The position numbers were made by a program, and so were the translations under genes. A model generated the notes under the pieces. That model made no database searches. It was given only the letters and a program-made list of their open reading frames with translations, and was not told where the DNA came from. DNA of 20,022 bases, from contig JBFEWG010000023.1 in assembly GCA_041546465.1 (NCBI GenBank), forward strand, positions 1 through 20,022. Direction: 5' to 3'. Within the stretch, counting starts at the first letter, position 1, and each line of letters begins with the position of its first letter. Origin of the DNA: GCA-2733885 sp041546465 (lineage in GTDB: Bacteria; Campylobacterota; Campylobacteria; Campylobacterales; Sulfurimonadaceae). Below, piece by piece: positions 1-7,202 of the stretch.

Positions 1-99
1 GTACTTTTTAAATACAAACCTTGTTCATTAAAACTGAAATCATACTTTTATCCTATTCCCGATACAATAGCACAATTATTACAGTATGAGAGCCGAATA

Positions 100-345
100 A
101 TGACCATAGAACTATACAGATCGCTTTTATGTCCGCGTTGTGCCTATGCAACACATATTCTAAAAAAACTGCAACAAGAGTTTAACGATATTGAGATCAT
201 CCATTATGATATGATTACCGACTTCAATGTCTTTAAACAGGCAGGCATCACAATGATACCAACGATCAAGATAGACGAACAAAAATCGTCATGGATAATT
301 CCTACTGAATCACAAATCAGAGATTTTGTCTTAAAGAACAGATGA
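100..345 (+). CDS. Glutaredoxin/thioredoxin-like small redox protein
   Basis: The 81-residue product has the shape of a single glutaredoxin-fold domain. A short beta strand leads to a C-P-R-C dithiol motif (Cys11, Cys14), and a T-M-I-P-T segment carries the probable cis-proline (Pro54) that lines the active site in this fold. It probably acts in the cytoplasm as a dithiol-disulfide exchanger; the substrate is unknown. It overlaps the next gene by four bases (ATGA), so the two are probably co-translated. The ATG at 100 follows GAGAG at 88-92. The same frame is open back to the window edge with no stop, so a longer N-terminus starting outside the window cannot be excluded. The fold assignment is fairly sure, the start less so. 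Confidence 0.7.
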   Translation: MTIELYRSLLCPRCAYATHILKKLQQEFNDIEIIHYDMITDFNVFKQAGITMIPTIKIDEQKSSWIIPTESQIRDFVLKNR

Positions 346-596
346 TGTCATATTATGTCTATATTCTTCTGTGTTCAGACAATACGCTCTACACAGGAAT
401 AGCAAAGGATGTTCATAAACGTCTGCAGGAGCATAATGAATCTGAAAAAGGGGCGAAGTATACCAGAGTACGCCGGCCAGTCAAACTGGTTTATACTGAA
501 AAATCAGAGAACCGTAGCAGCGCCAGTAAACGTGAATATGTGATCAAGAAACTAAGTCGCGAGCGAAAGCTTGCTCTGATCAATGCATCAACTTAA
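342..596 (+). CDS. GIY-YIG domain protein (UPF0213/YhbQ-like)
   Basis: An 84-residue single-domain GIY-YIG protein of the small UPF0213/YhbQ type. The diagnostic parts are Y-V-Y-I-L (residues 5-9) and L-Y-T-G (16-19), then a K-R-L-x-E-H helix with the expected catalytic Arg27, and an acidic residue in S-K-R-E (Glu65) that would bind metal. GIY-YIG folds are nuclease domains (UvrC, homing endonucleases). Stand-alone members are poorly characterised and linked to DNA processing or repair. The ATG at 342 overlaps the stop of the preceding gene; a second ATG follows at 345, so the start is uncertain by one codon. Length is normal for this subfamily. Confidence 0.88.
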   Translation: MMSYYVYILLCSDNTLYTGIAKDVHKRLQEHNESEKGAKYTRVRRPVKLVYTEKSENRSSASKREYVIKKLSRERKLALINAST

Positions 597-616
597 AAAA
601 CATCTCATAGTGCTTC

Positions 617-645
617 TTGATAAAAGCCCAAAACTACGCTATAAT
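617..645 (+). promoter_or_regulatory. Sigma-70-type promoter of rpsU
   Basis: TTGATA at 617-622 and TATAAT at 640-645 are separated by exactly 17 bases, close to the sigma-70 consensus. The -10 lies 38 bases before the rpsU start, leaving a short leader. It allows rpsU to be expressed independently of the two genes upstream. Confidence 0.8.
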
Positions 646-683
646 TCCAGTCTAATAAAAATTAGAGAAAGAAGGTGAATGCA

Positions 684-896
684 ATGCCTGGTGTTATCTT
701 AAAACCTGATGATCACTTTGACGCTGCGTACCGTCGTTTCAAGAAACAAACAGATAGAAACCTGATTGTTACTGAAGCACGTGCTAGACGTTTCCATGAA
801 ACAGAGACTGAAAAGCGCAAAAAAGAGAAGATTAGTACTCGTAAGAAAATTCTTAAACGTCTTTTCATGATGAGACGCTACGAATCTCGTCTGTAA
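684..896 (+). CDS. rpsU: 30S ribosomal protein S21
   Basis: Small, very basic protein of the small ribosomal subunit, needed for initiation on many mRNAs. The first residues M-P-G-V, the F-D-A-A-Y-R-R-F-K-K segment, V-T-E-A-R-A-R-R-F and the ending M-R-R-Y-E-S-R-L are typical of S21, and the 70-residue length fits the Campylobacterota form. An in-frame GTG at 675 lies inside the Shine-Dalgarno region (GAAGG at 671-675), so the ATG at 684 with 8-base spacing is the real start. It has its own promoter at 617-645, and a hairpin with a T-run follows, making this a likely single-gene transcript. Codon use (CGT, AAA, GGT) fits a highly expressed gene. Confidence 0.97.
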   Translation: MPGVILKPDDHFDAAYRRFKKQTDRNLIVTEARARRFHETETEKRKKEKISTRKKILKRLFMMRRYESRL

Positions 897-917
897 TCTC
901 AAAGAGAAAGCAGTTTT

Positions 918-959
918 CTTCAAGTCTTGGGTCAAAGACTCTTGGCCTTGAAGGTTTTT
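918..959 (+). terminator. Probable terminator after rpsU
   Basis: Twenty-one bases after the rpsU stop, AGTCTT (923-928) pairs with AAGACT (935-940) across a six-base loop. Outer arms CTTCA (918-922) and TGAAG (949-953) extend the stem with an asymmetric bulge, and a run of T follows at 955-959. It lies between the convergent rpsU and esterase genes. The bulge makes it less than textbook. Confidence 0.5.
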
Positions 960-1014
960 CTATCTTTTAAACCCAAAGCCTCATTAACACATACATACAT
1001 CCAATAAAGCAGAC

Positions 1015-1641
1015 TTAACAGAACCTTGATTCGATCCATTTTCGGATATCTCTCAACTCTTCCATGTCGATGGTATGCACCTTATGGTAAGCCTCAAAGT
1101 CTATTTTGAAGCCACCCTTTTTGAGCAGATCGATCTGCGATGATGTCTGAGTAAAAGGAAGTACATCATCTTCATATCCATGCGTACAAAGCCAATTACC
1201 GTTGTTAACCTCAGGGTTCATCTCTTCAAGAAGTTTTTGTGCGTCATAAATATAACCACTGATGCCGATATAACCTGCCAGCACCTTACTATATCGAGCA
1301 CCAAACTCGAAGGTTAGCAGAGAACCTTGAGAAAATCCGAAAAGTATTGTCTGTGAAGGTGTGTACTTGCCTTCAAACAAACCATCTAGCAGTTGAGTTA
1401 AAACAGATTTGGAGTACTCTATTCCCGGTAGCTGATTAGGTGGCAAATCATACCAGGAAAAGCCGGTGTAATACTCAAAAGGAGCATTCACGAGCAGATA
1501 GTTAATATCATCAAGACCCAGTGTTTCGGGAAGAAAGCGAAAACCTTCAGCCGAATCTCCTCGACCATGTAAAACAATCATAAGTTTATTGGAAGGCTTT
1601 TTAGAAGAGAAAAACAGTGTGTCTAAAGGAAGACTATTCAT
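1015..1641 (-). CDS. Alpha/beta hydrolase, phospholipase/carboxylesterase family
   Basis: A 208-residue serine hydrolase of the small phospholipase/carboxylesterase (Abhydrolase_2, YpfH-like) type. The nucleophile elbow is G-F-S-Q-G-S (Ser104), the oxyanion-hole strand contains L-H-G-R-G-D-S (residues 24-30), the acid is an Asp in H-G-Y-E-D-D (158 or 159), and the histidine is His189 in K-V-H-T. No signal peptide is visible, so it is probably a cytoplasmic esterase; the substrate cannot be read from sequence. The first ATG is at 1641, overlapping the end of the upstream acidic-protein gene by eight bases; a TTG at 1647 is an alternative. It is the last gene of the set starting at the SQR-like gene. 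Confidence 0.85.
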   Translation of the reverse strand: MNSLPLDTLFFSSKKPSNKLMIVLHGRGDSAEGFRFLPETLGLDDINYLLVNAPFEYYTGFSWYDLPPNQLPGIEYSKSVLTQLLDGLFEGKYTPSQTILFGFSQGSLLTFEFGARYSKVLAGYIGISGYIYDAQKLLEEMNPEVNNGNWLCTHGYEDDVLPFTQTSSQIDLLKKGGFKIDFEAYHKVHTIDMEELRDIRKWIESRFC

Positions 1642-1909
1642 CTCCAAGGGCTTTGATCTCCGCTAAAATTTCTTTACACTCAGCCAGGTTTTCGGCACAC
1701 TCTTCTTCATCCATCTCTCCTGTCTCAGCTTCAAATGCCATCTCTTTAAACTCTCGTTTCATCTCCTGTGCTTCTTTGAACTCTGCTTTGTCTTCATCAG
1801 TAGCATTTTTATTATCAGCTATCTCTTCACACATCTCGTCGATGATACTTTCAATCTCAGGGATAATCTCGTCGTTTAATATCTTGATCAGTTCTTCTGC
1901 TTTGGTCAT
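1634..1909 (-). CDS. Small acidic helical protein, function unknown
   Basis: I do not recognise this 91-residue protein. It is extremely rich in Glu and Asp, almost free of Pro and Gly, and patterned as amphipathic helices, so a helical hairpin or coiled-coil bundle is likely. Three cysteines are present (27, 71, 78). There is no signal peptide or membrane segment. A good ribosome site, AGAGGAT, precedes the ATG at 1909. It lies 39 bases after the SQR-like gene and overlaps the esterase gene, so all three are probably co-transcribed. Its acidity suggests a binding or chaperone-like role, but that is only a guess. Confidence 0.7.
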   Translation of the reverse strand: MTKAEELIKILNDEIIPEIESIIDEMCEEIADNKNATDEDKAEFKEAQEMKREFKEMAFEAETGEMDEEECAENLAECKEILAEIKALGDE

Positions 1910-1948
1910 TATCTATCCTCTATATTTCAATATTTGAATTATATCGCA

Positions 1949-3118
1949 TTACATTCCCGGAATACGAGGTATTTTACCCAACTTTGACAATTTGCAGTAC
2001 TGTCCCCATCCACGTTTTATCCAATGACCCAAGATAGGCATCGGTATCATATAGGAGCGTTTATCATCCCTGAAAGCGAATCCTGCCCCATCGCCGCTGT
2101 CCATCAAACACATGATGTTCAGATGTTCCTGGTAACCCTTACGCTCATGCATGCCTTTGTCTTGAGCAATAATATTAAAAGCAGTGTTTTTTGCCATGAC
2201 TTCGGCAAGATGGCCCTGCTTGGCCCGCCATTGCGGACCTTCTATAGCAGCAGAGTCACCAACCGCATATATATCTTCAAACCCTTCTGCTTGACAATAA
2301 TCATTGATAGAGATGAAACCTGCACCATTCAGAGGAAGATCAGATGCCTTGATCACATCATGCCCGTCACCTGCAGGAATAAACATAATAAAATCACTCT
2401 CTAGTTTGGTGTCATCTTCGAAGACAACACCGTCCTCTTCAAAACATTTGATTTTCTTTCCAAAATATTTTGTTATCCTTGCCCGTGTAAACATCTTATC
2501 CATCATCGCCAAAGACCTCTCTCCTAGACGTACACCGGGACGTGGCATCGGAGCGAACATACTTAATTCAAAGTTGTCACGTATACCCTTTTTTCTCAGC
2601 ATACTATCAACATTGAACAGTAGTTCAAAGCCAGGCCCCCCACGAACGGCACTACTATCATTGGGATTCCCGCCAAATCCGAATGCTATCTTGCCTTCAC
2701 CCTTGGCCATCAGGGCATCCAGACGATTCCGTATCGCTATAGAATGTTCCGGTACACCACAAATAGACAAAGTGTGTTCCACACCTTTTGGCTTCATTTT
2801 ACCTGCTCCTATAGCGATGACAAGGTAATCATACTCATTCAATATCTTACCACTTTGAAGAGTGACCTGTTTTTTCTTAGCGTCAATCTCTGCCACACCG
2901 TCAACAAGGAGTTTAAACCCATGAGCTTCTTCCAGCTCAACAAGGTCCAGGCATACGTCCTCAAAACCCATTTTTCTTGTAGGTACCCAGATAGAAGTGG
3001 GATAAATATAAAAATAGTCCCTGTCGCTGACCAGCGTCACATCATAATTTTCTTTACGTAGATGGATGGCCGTATCGATACCGGCAAATCCTCCCCCAAG
3101 GATCAAAACTTTTTTCAA
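1949..3118 (-). CDS. SQR/FCSD-like FAD-dependent oxidoreductase
   Basis: A 389-residue flavoprotein of the sulfide:quinone oxidoreductase / flavocytochrome c sulfide dehydrogenase group. An N-terminal dinucleotide-binding G-G-G-F-A-G (residues 8-13) is followed by the second FAD motif I-Y-A-V-G-D (283-288). Cys120 in S-I-C-G-V-P and Cys337 in I-M-C-L-M-D-S-G-D-G sit where SQRs carry two of their redox cysteines. The third, expected just before the G-P-x-x-E-F-like motif (G161-P-G-F-E), is absent. A basic, aromatic C-terminus (365-380) could touch the membrane, as in SQRs. The TTG at 3118 is the start: AAGG lies seven bases upstream and the Rossmann motif begins at once. A separate promoter precedes it. 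Real sulfide oxidation is uncertain; an NADH or other quinone reductase role is possible. Confidence 0.8.
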   Translation of the reverse strand: MKKVLILGGGFAGIDTAIHLRKENYDVTLVSDRDYFYIYPTSIWVPTRKMGFEDVCLDLVELEEAHGFKLLVDGVAEIDAKKKQVTLQSGKILNEYDYLVIAIGAGKMKPKGVEHTLSICGVPEHSIAIRNRLDALMAKGEGKIAFGFGGNPNDSSAVRGGPGFELLFNVDSMLRKKGIRDNFELSMFAPMPRPGVRLGERSLAMMDKMFTRARITKYFGKKIKCFEEDGVVFEDDTKLESDFIMFIPAGDGHDVIKASDLPLNGAGFISINDYCQAEGFEDIYAVGDSAAIEGPQWRAKQGHLAEVMAKNTAFNIIAQDKGMHERKGYQEHLNIMCLMDSGDGAGFAFRDDKRSYMIPMPILGHWIKRGWGQYCKLSKLGKIPRIPGM

Positions 3119-3151
3119 AATAAAACCTTATAACTATTATATTATTGATTT

Positions 3152-3180
3152 ATAGTACACTCTTTATCTGACAAGGTCAA
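3152..3180 (-). promoter_or_regulatory. Sigma-70-type promoter of the SQR-like gene
   Basis: Read on the minus strand, TTGACC (3180-3175) and TACTAT (3157-3152) are 17 bases apart, and the start codon lies about 35 bases downstream of the -10. It begins a new transcript between recQ and the flavoprotein gene, driving the three-gene set down to 1015. Confidence 0.65.
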
Positions 3181-3199
3181 GATTATGACTGTCAAGATT
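3176..3199. repeat. Direct repeat GTCAAGATT at the SQR-like promoter
   Basis: The nine-base word GTCAAGATT occurs at 3176-3184 and again at 3191-3199, a period of 15 bases. One copy overlaps the -35 of the flavoprotein promoter and the other overlaps the recQ stop codon. It could be a tandem activator or repressor site, or chance. Confidence 0.4.
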
Positions 3200-4991
3200 G
3201 TGCTTTTAGTGTAATGCAGCGGTTTAGAAACAGTTCACCGTAACGTTTATACTTCATCTCGCCTACTCCATTGATACGCATCATCTCATCCTTGCTTTGA
3301 GGGAGGAACTTTGCCATCTCTTTTAGACTCTTGTCCCCAAAAACGATATAAGCAGGCTTCCCTTCCTCTTTGGCTATCTCTGCACGTAAGGAACGCAAGT
3401 TCTCAAATACACCCCTGTCTACGTCGTCATCTATATCGTGATGCACGGTATAACTTTTTTTCTTATTGATATCAAGACGTTCTGATTTGATATCTACACT
3501 CAACTCTTTTTTTAGTATCTTCATACCAGCCGAATCTAATATCAAAGCACGGAATTCCCCCCGTTTCAAAGCACTTATCTCCATCAAACGTTCAGTAATA
3601 AGCTCCCAATATGCCTTTGAATGCTCTTTCCCGATACCGTAAACTGAAAGTTCATGATGACCGTTATCAGTTATTTTCTCGATTTTGCTGCCTCGCAGTA
3701 CATCGATCACATAGCTGTGACCAAAGCGCTGTCCGGTTCGGTATATGCAAGACAGGATTTTCTGTGCCTCTGTAGTAATATCCTTTTTTTCACTCTCAGG
3801 GCTGTCACAGTTGTCACATCTGCTCTTACATGCACTCAGTTCATCTTCAAAATAGTTTGCGATGTATTCATGCCTGCACTCCTCAGCACTGGCATAACGA
3901 GCGATAAGTTCAAGCTTGTTAAAAGCATTCTGCTTATATGCACTATCATCCAGCTGTTCAATAAACTCACGCTGCATCACCATATCGGAACCGCTATAGA
4001 GCAACAAGACTTCAGAGTCAAGACCATCACGTCCCGCACGTCCTATCTCCTGATAATAGTTCTCTATCGTCTTTGGAAGGTTCATGTGTACAACAAAACG
4101 AATATTGCTCTTATCTATCCCCATACCAAAGGCAATAGTTGCAACAACGACTTGTATCTCATCATGAACAAAAGCTCTAAACGTTTCTTCTTTGACCGGG
4201 TTGGACAAGCCGGCATGAAAAGCTTTGGCCCTGATCCCCTTCGTTTGTAAAAATTCTGCCAGGGATTCCGTTTGCTTACGTGAAAATGCATAGACGATCC
4301 CGCTGTCATTAGCAAAGTTCTTTAAAAACTCCAACAGTTGTGCCCTGCCGTCTCTAATACGTGCTTCGACACTGATATGAAGGTTTTTTCTGAAAATCTT
4401 TCCCTTGATCTCAACCGGTGCATTCAATCGCAATGCCAAAGCAATATCAGACTGTACTTTTGGTGTTGCAGTTGCCGTAAAAGCTGCTATGCTGACAGTC
4501 GGAAAGTTCTCTCTGAGTAAGTTGAGTTTTCTATAATCTTCTCTAAACTCATGTCCCCATTCACTGACACAGTGAGCCTCGTCAATGACAAAGAAATTCA
4601 GACGAACCTGCCTCAATAAATCAAGAAAGGAAGGGGATGAAAGACGTTCAGGCGCTACATATAAAAGTTTCAGCTCACCGCTTAGAAGATCATAACGGAT
4701 CAGATCAAGTTCTTCCATACTTTGCATCGAAGAGATCATTTCCGCTTTGATACCATTAGCCTTGAGCGCAAGGACCTGATCATGCATCAAAGCCAATAGA
4801 GGCGAGATAACTACGGTAACGCCTGGCATCATCAACGAAGGGAGCTGATAACACAAAGACTTTCCGCCACCTGTCGGCAATATCATCAACAGGTCTTTTT
4901 GCTGCAAGATGGCATCGACCGCTTCTTCTTGAAAAGATCGAAACTTATCATGGCCGAAAACCGATTTCAGTATCTCGTTTTTTTGTATCAA
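3192..4991 (-). CDS. recQ: ATP-dependent DNA helicase RecQ
   Basis: A 599-residue 3'-5' DNA helicase for recombination and repair at stalled forks. In order: the RecQ-specific F-x-x-F-R-S-F-Q-E motif 0 (about 12-22), Walker A T-G-G-G-K-S (40-45), the D-E-A-H box (137-140), motif III T-A-T-A-T-P (172-177), helicase motif VI Q-E-I-G-R-A-G-R-D-G (314-323), a four-cysteine zinc site (Cys372, 388, 392, 395), a winged-helix region, and a C-terminal HRDC domain (about 525-595). This is the full RecQ layout. No ATG is available before the essential N-terminal motif, so TTG at 4991 is the likely start, though no strong ribosome site precedes it. It has its own 175-base upstream region and is separated from the flavoprotein gene by that gene's promoter. 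Confidence 0.96.
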   Translation of the reverse strand: MIQKNEILKSVFGHDKFRSFQEEAVDAILQQKDLLMILPTGGGKSLCYQLPSLMMPGVTVVISPLLALMHDQVLALKANGIKAEMISSMQSMEELDLIRYDLLSGELKLLYVAPERLSSPSFLDLLRQVRLNFFVIDEAHCVSEWGHEFREDYRKLNLLRENFPTVSIAAFTATATPKVQSDIALALRLNAPVEIKGKIFRKNLHISVEARIRDGRAQLLEFLKNFANDSGIVYAFSRKQTESLAEFLQTKGIRAKAFHAGLSNPVKEETFRAFVHDEIQVVVATIAFGMGIDKSNIRFVVHMNLPKTIENYYQEIGRAGRDGLDSEVLLLYSGSDMVMQREFIEQLDDSAYKQNAFNKLELIARYASAEECRHEYIANYFEDELSACKSRCDNCDSPESEKKDITTEAQKILSCIYRTGQRFGHSYVIDVLRGSKIEKITDNGHHELSVYGIGKEHSKAYWELITERLMEISALKRGEFRALILDSAGMKILKKELSVDIKSERLDINKKKSYTVHHDIDDDVDRGVFENLRSLRAEIAKEEGKPAYIVFGDKSLKEMAKFLPQSKDEMMRINGVGEMKYKRYGELFLNRCITLKAQS

Positions 4992-5166
4992 AGAGGCTGT
5001 TTTCCATTCATATTTTTTAATATAATATCAATTACAATATCTAAGATGACATCATATCAGGATTATACTGGCAGAAACAGTAAAAGCAGAGAAATCAGGT
5101 CATTACTAATACAGAAGAGAGTAGTGTTTTAAAATGAAGACATGATGCCTAGGCGAACAAAGTGGC

Positions 5167-5712
5167 CTATTCTCTAGATTTATAAGTAAACTCTTGTGTC
5201 CCTGTAGTAGCCTCTAGCATCAATCCTCCCGTACTTGAAGTAAAGACATGCACATCTTTGGCAAAATCAACATCACCTGAAATTCCGGAATAAAAAGGAA
5301 CAAAAGATGATTGTGTACTTGCCCTGAACCCGCCTTTCTTAAAAGCTTTAAAGGCATCTCTTGTCATGAAGAATATAATCTCACTGTAGGCCTGTCCACC
5401 GGCTTGCAACCCGATAGTATATTGCGTCACACTGACATCGCCCACCCACATACCACGGCGATAGGCACGACCTTCTCCATATGCCCCGCCTAAGATGACA
5501 CCTCCCTTTCCTATACTTGGAAAAGCGACATATGCATATGACTTGTTGACCATGGTGGTTATCTTCTTATTGTCTTTCATAAAGGCGCGTATCGTTTTGT
5601 TGTACCTGAGGTTCTCGGCTTCTTCTTTCTCATAGACCTCTTTTTGCCGTGCTTCAAGTGAAGTAAACAACGTTGAAAAGAGTAGAACCATCATAAAAAT
5701 ATTTTTTAACAT
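5167..5712 (-). CDS. Exported SYLF-domain (YSC84-like) lipid-binding protein
   Basis: A 181-residue protein with a hydrophobic signal peptide (about 1-21, ending near L-E-A-R) and then a SYLF/YSC84-type domain. Typical features are A-Y-V-A-F-P-S-I-G-K-G-G (60-71), V-I-L-G-G-A-Y-G-E-G (72-81), a segment with T-I-G-L-Q-A-G-G-Q-A-Y-S-E (99-111) and the later G-D-V-D-F-A-K-D. SYLF domains bind phosphoinositides in eukaryotes; bacterial members are periplasmic or outer-membrane-associated lipid-binding proteins of uncertain role. Its promoter lies in the shared region with mobA, and AAGGTG precedes the ATG. Length is close to the usual 180-220 residues. Confidence 0.88.
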   Translation of the reverse strand: MLKNIFMMVLLFSTLFTSLEARQKEVYEKEEAENLRYNKTIRAFMKDNKKITTMVNKSYAYVAFPSIGKGGVILGGAYGEGRAYRRGMWVGDVSVTQYTIGLQAGGQAYSEIIFFMTRDAFKAFKKGGFRASTQSSFVPFYSGISGDVDFAKDVHVFTSSTGGLMLEATTGTQEFTYKSRE

Positions 5713-5734
5713 TACACACCTTTATTTTTTAGTC

Positions 5735-5762
5735 ATTATAACAGAGTTAGGTATACTTTCAA
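5735..5762 (-). promoter_or_regulatory. Promoter of the SYLF-domain gene
   Basis: On the minus strand, TTGAAA (5762-5757) and TATAAT (5740-5735) are 16 bases apart, and the -10 ends 22 bases before the ATG at 5712. The opposite strand of the same region carries TATACT at 5752-5757, a possible -10 for mobA, so the two genes may share a compact divergent promoter. Confidence 0.65.
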
Positions 5763-5778
5763 TAAAAAAAGAGCATCC

Positions 5779-6363
5779 ATGTCACTTTATACCGTTACTT
5801 GTGTCCTGTTTGCCGGTGGTAAAAGCTCGCGTATGGGAAAGGACAAAGCACATCTTCCCTTTGCAAATTCAGACTCACTTGCCCAATATCAGTATGAAAG
5901 GCTCAAGAAGGTCTTTGCTTCCGTTTATATCTCAACTAAAGAAAGCAGTGCTTTTGAAGGGTTTAACCCCGATATCATTGAAGATATTATCGCAAAAGAG
6001 GTCTATGCCCCTACTGCCGGGTTTGTCAATGTATTCAATCAGCTAAAGGGTGAGCATGTCGTTTTTGTCCTGAGTGTTGACACACCCTTTGTTGGCAAGG
6101 AGGTCATCGATAAGTTTTTCAGTGTCTCTTATGAAGACTATGACGCGGTAATCGCCAGGACACCTGGCGGCATCCATCCCTTGTGCGGCATTTATACACG
6201 TAAACTCGAAGATGATATGCTCAAAATGCTGCACGACAATGATCACCGGCTGGGCAAGCTCCTTTCACGATCGAATGTCTATTATATTGATATCGATGAT
6301 GAAGATGCCTTACTGAACATGAACACGCCCCAAGAGTATGAAAAAGCATTGAGCATGCTCTGA
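5779..6363 (+). CDS. mobA: Molybdenum cofactor guanylyltransferase
   Basis: A 194-residue cytoplasmic nucleotidyltransferase that joins GMP from GTP to molybdopterin cofactor to make the guanine dinucleotide form used by DMSO-reductase-family enzymes. The GTP-binding signature L-F-A-G-G-K-S-S-R-M-G-K-D-K lies at residues 10-23. Asp101 in S-V-D-T-P-F is the expected magnesium ligand, H-P-L-C-G-I-Y (133-139) is the conserved substrate loop, and N-M-N-T-P-Q-E-Y (180-187) closes the domain. The length is typical. AAAGAG before the ATG gives a ribosome site. It is divergent from the SYLF gene and convergent with the next gene, with only six bases between stops. Its presence implies molybdoenzymes such as nitrate or polysulfide/thiosulfate-type reductases elsewhere. 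Confidence 0.95.
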   Translation: MSLYTVTCVLFAGGKSSRMGKDKAHLPFANSDSLAQYQYERLKKVFASVYISTKESSAFEGFNPDIIEDIIAKEVYAPTAGFVNVFNQLKGEHVVFVLSVDTPFVGKEVIDKFFSVSYEDYDAVIARTPGGIHPLCGIYTRKLEDDMLKMLHDNDHRLGKLLSRSNVYYIDIDDEDALLNMNTPQEYEKALSML

Positions 6364-6369
6364 CTCTTT

Positions 6370-6786
6370 CTACACACCAAGTCTGACCTTGTGCTGCAGG
6401 CGGAAGTTGACTTCTGTATAGCCTTGCCACCATGGCTCATACCGCACGCCATGATGATCATCATTCGCCCCGACGATCATGAGATCGAACAGATGGGCGA
6501 TGATTCTAAAGAACTCGGGTTTCTCCAGTTCACTACTCTCTTCTCCCATCATTAACCTAACCTTCTCTTTGTAAAAAAGAATAGATCTCTCAAGATAGTC
6601 TACATCTTTCTCATCCATGACGTCCTGATAGATATTCTTGATAAAATGCCAATCATTGATAGTAAAGAAGTCTCTCAGTACAGGGTCTAGACTTTTTGCC
6701 ATTGTCATATGTTCATTTATACTTTCATCCCAGAATATTTCCACCTGATCATCAATACCGGTACACAGTGTCATATTATTACTCAT
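6370..6786 (-). CDS. Conserved-looking protein, function unknown
   Basis: I do not recognise this 138-residue soluble protein. It is helical, acidic and rich in aromatic residues, with a W-H-F-I-K-N-I-Y segment near the middle and a C-terminal run with D-D-H-H-G and E-P-W-W-Q-G-Y. There is no signal peptide, membrane segment or metal-ligand cluster beyond the two adjacent histidines. The ATG at 6786 overlaps the TGA of the upstream zinc-ribbon gene by one base (TGATG); a GTG one codon earlier is possible. This coupling suggests the two products are made together. It is the last gene of the long minus-strand run. Confidence 0.7.
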   Translation of the reverse strand: MSNNMTLCTGIDDQVEIFWDESINEHMTMAKSLDPVLRDFFTINDWHFIKNIYQDVMDEKDVDYLERSILFYKEKVRLMMGEESSELEKPEFFRIIAHLFDLMIVGANDDHHGVRYEPWWQGYTEVNFRLQHKVRLGV

Positions 6787-7157
6787 CACTCTTCTACATC
6801 TTCAATATCGATATCCCAGACAATACTCAGCCCATACTCTTTATCCAGTACTGCCCATTTATAATATTCCTTCTTGGCTCTGGAGCTGTAAAGCCTTACT
6901 TTGACTTGTTCCTGAGAAAGTACCGTCCGTACTTCTTGTTCACTGATCGATTTTTTATTCCAACGCAAGAACTGGTTTTGGAATATCCGAAATCCGCATG
7001 TCGCTTCATCACTGAGTTCACACAGGTCATGCTCAAAGGTCCAGTGTGCGTTTGAGCAGGCATAGAGCTTAAGCGGCTTCGCTTCGACTTCGATTTTGCG
7101 CACTTCGATCTGTCCGTCATCACAAAAAGGACATTTCCCCAGTTTTTTATTGGCCAT
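6786..7157 (-). CDS. Zinc-ribbon protein resembling a topoisomerase C-terminal repeat
   Basis: A 123-residue protein. It starts with a knuckle C-P-F-C (Cys9, Cys12), continues with Cys34 and Cys46, and then C-G-F-R-I (Cys54) followed by a segment ending in a strand-like S-I-V-W-D-I. The order Cys pair, C-G-F-x-I, I-S-x-x-E-V, then a beta-rich end resembles the zinc-finger plus Toprim-C-repeat modules found at the C-terminus of type IA topoisomerases, here stand-alone. I infer nucleic-acid binding; no catalytic domain is present. GGAG lies six bases before the ATG. It is coupled to the unknown gene downstream and sits 45 bases after the DUF3313 lipoprotein gene. Confidence 0.72.
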   Translation of the reverse strand: MANKKLGKCPFCDDGQIEVRKIEVEAKPLKLYACSNAHWTFEHDLCELSDEATCGFRIFQNQFLRWNKKSISEQEVRTVLSQEQVKVRLYSSRAKKEYYKWAVLDKEYGLSIVWDIDIEDVEE

Positions 7158-7202
7158 CTTCTACTCCACTTCTTTCAACACATGCCTCTTGTATCTATAA
7201 GA

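Noticed and set aside
675..683. GTG start for rpsU
   Set aside because: It lies within the Shine-Dalgarno region and would add M-N-A before the conserved M-P-G start of S21.
2304..2828. Long plus-strand frame inside the flavoprotein gene
   Set aside because: Low-complexity Ser/Pro/Ile translation, antisense to a conserved enzyme, no ribosome site.
3654..4250. 198-codon plus-strand frame inside recQ
   Set aside because: It lies wholly antisense to a full-length RecQ with all motifs intact; the translation is Cys/Ile-rich and has no domain.
4992..5166. Small RNA or tRNA in the recQ upstream region
   Set aside because: A seven-pair hairpin with TTTT near 5101-5137 is visible on the plus strand, but no promoter, cloverleaf or known RNA motif supports an RNA gene.
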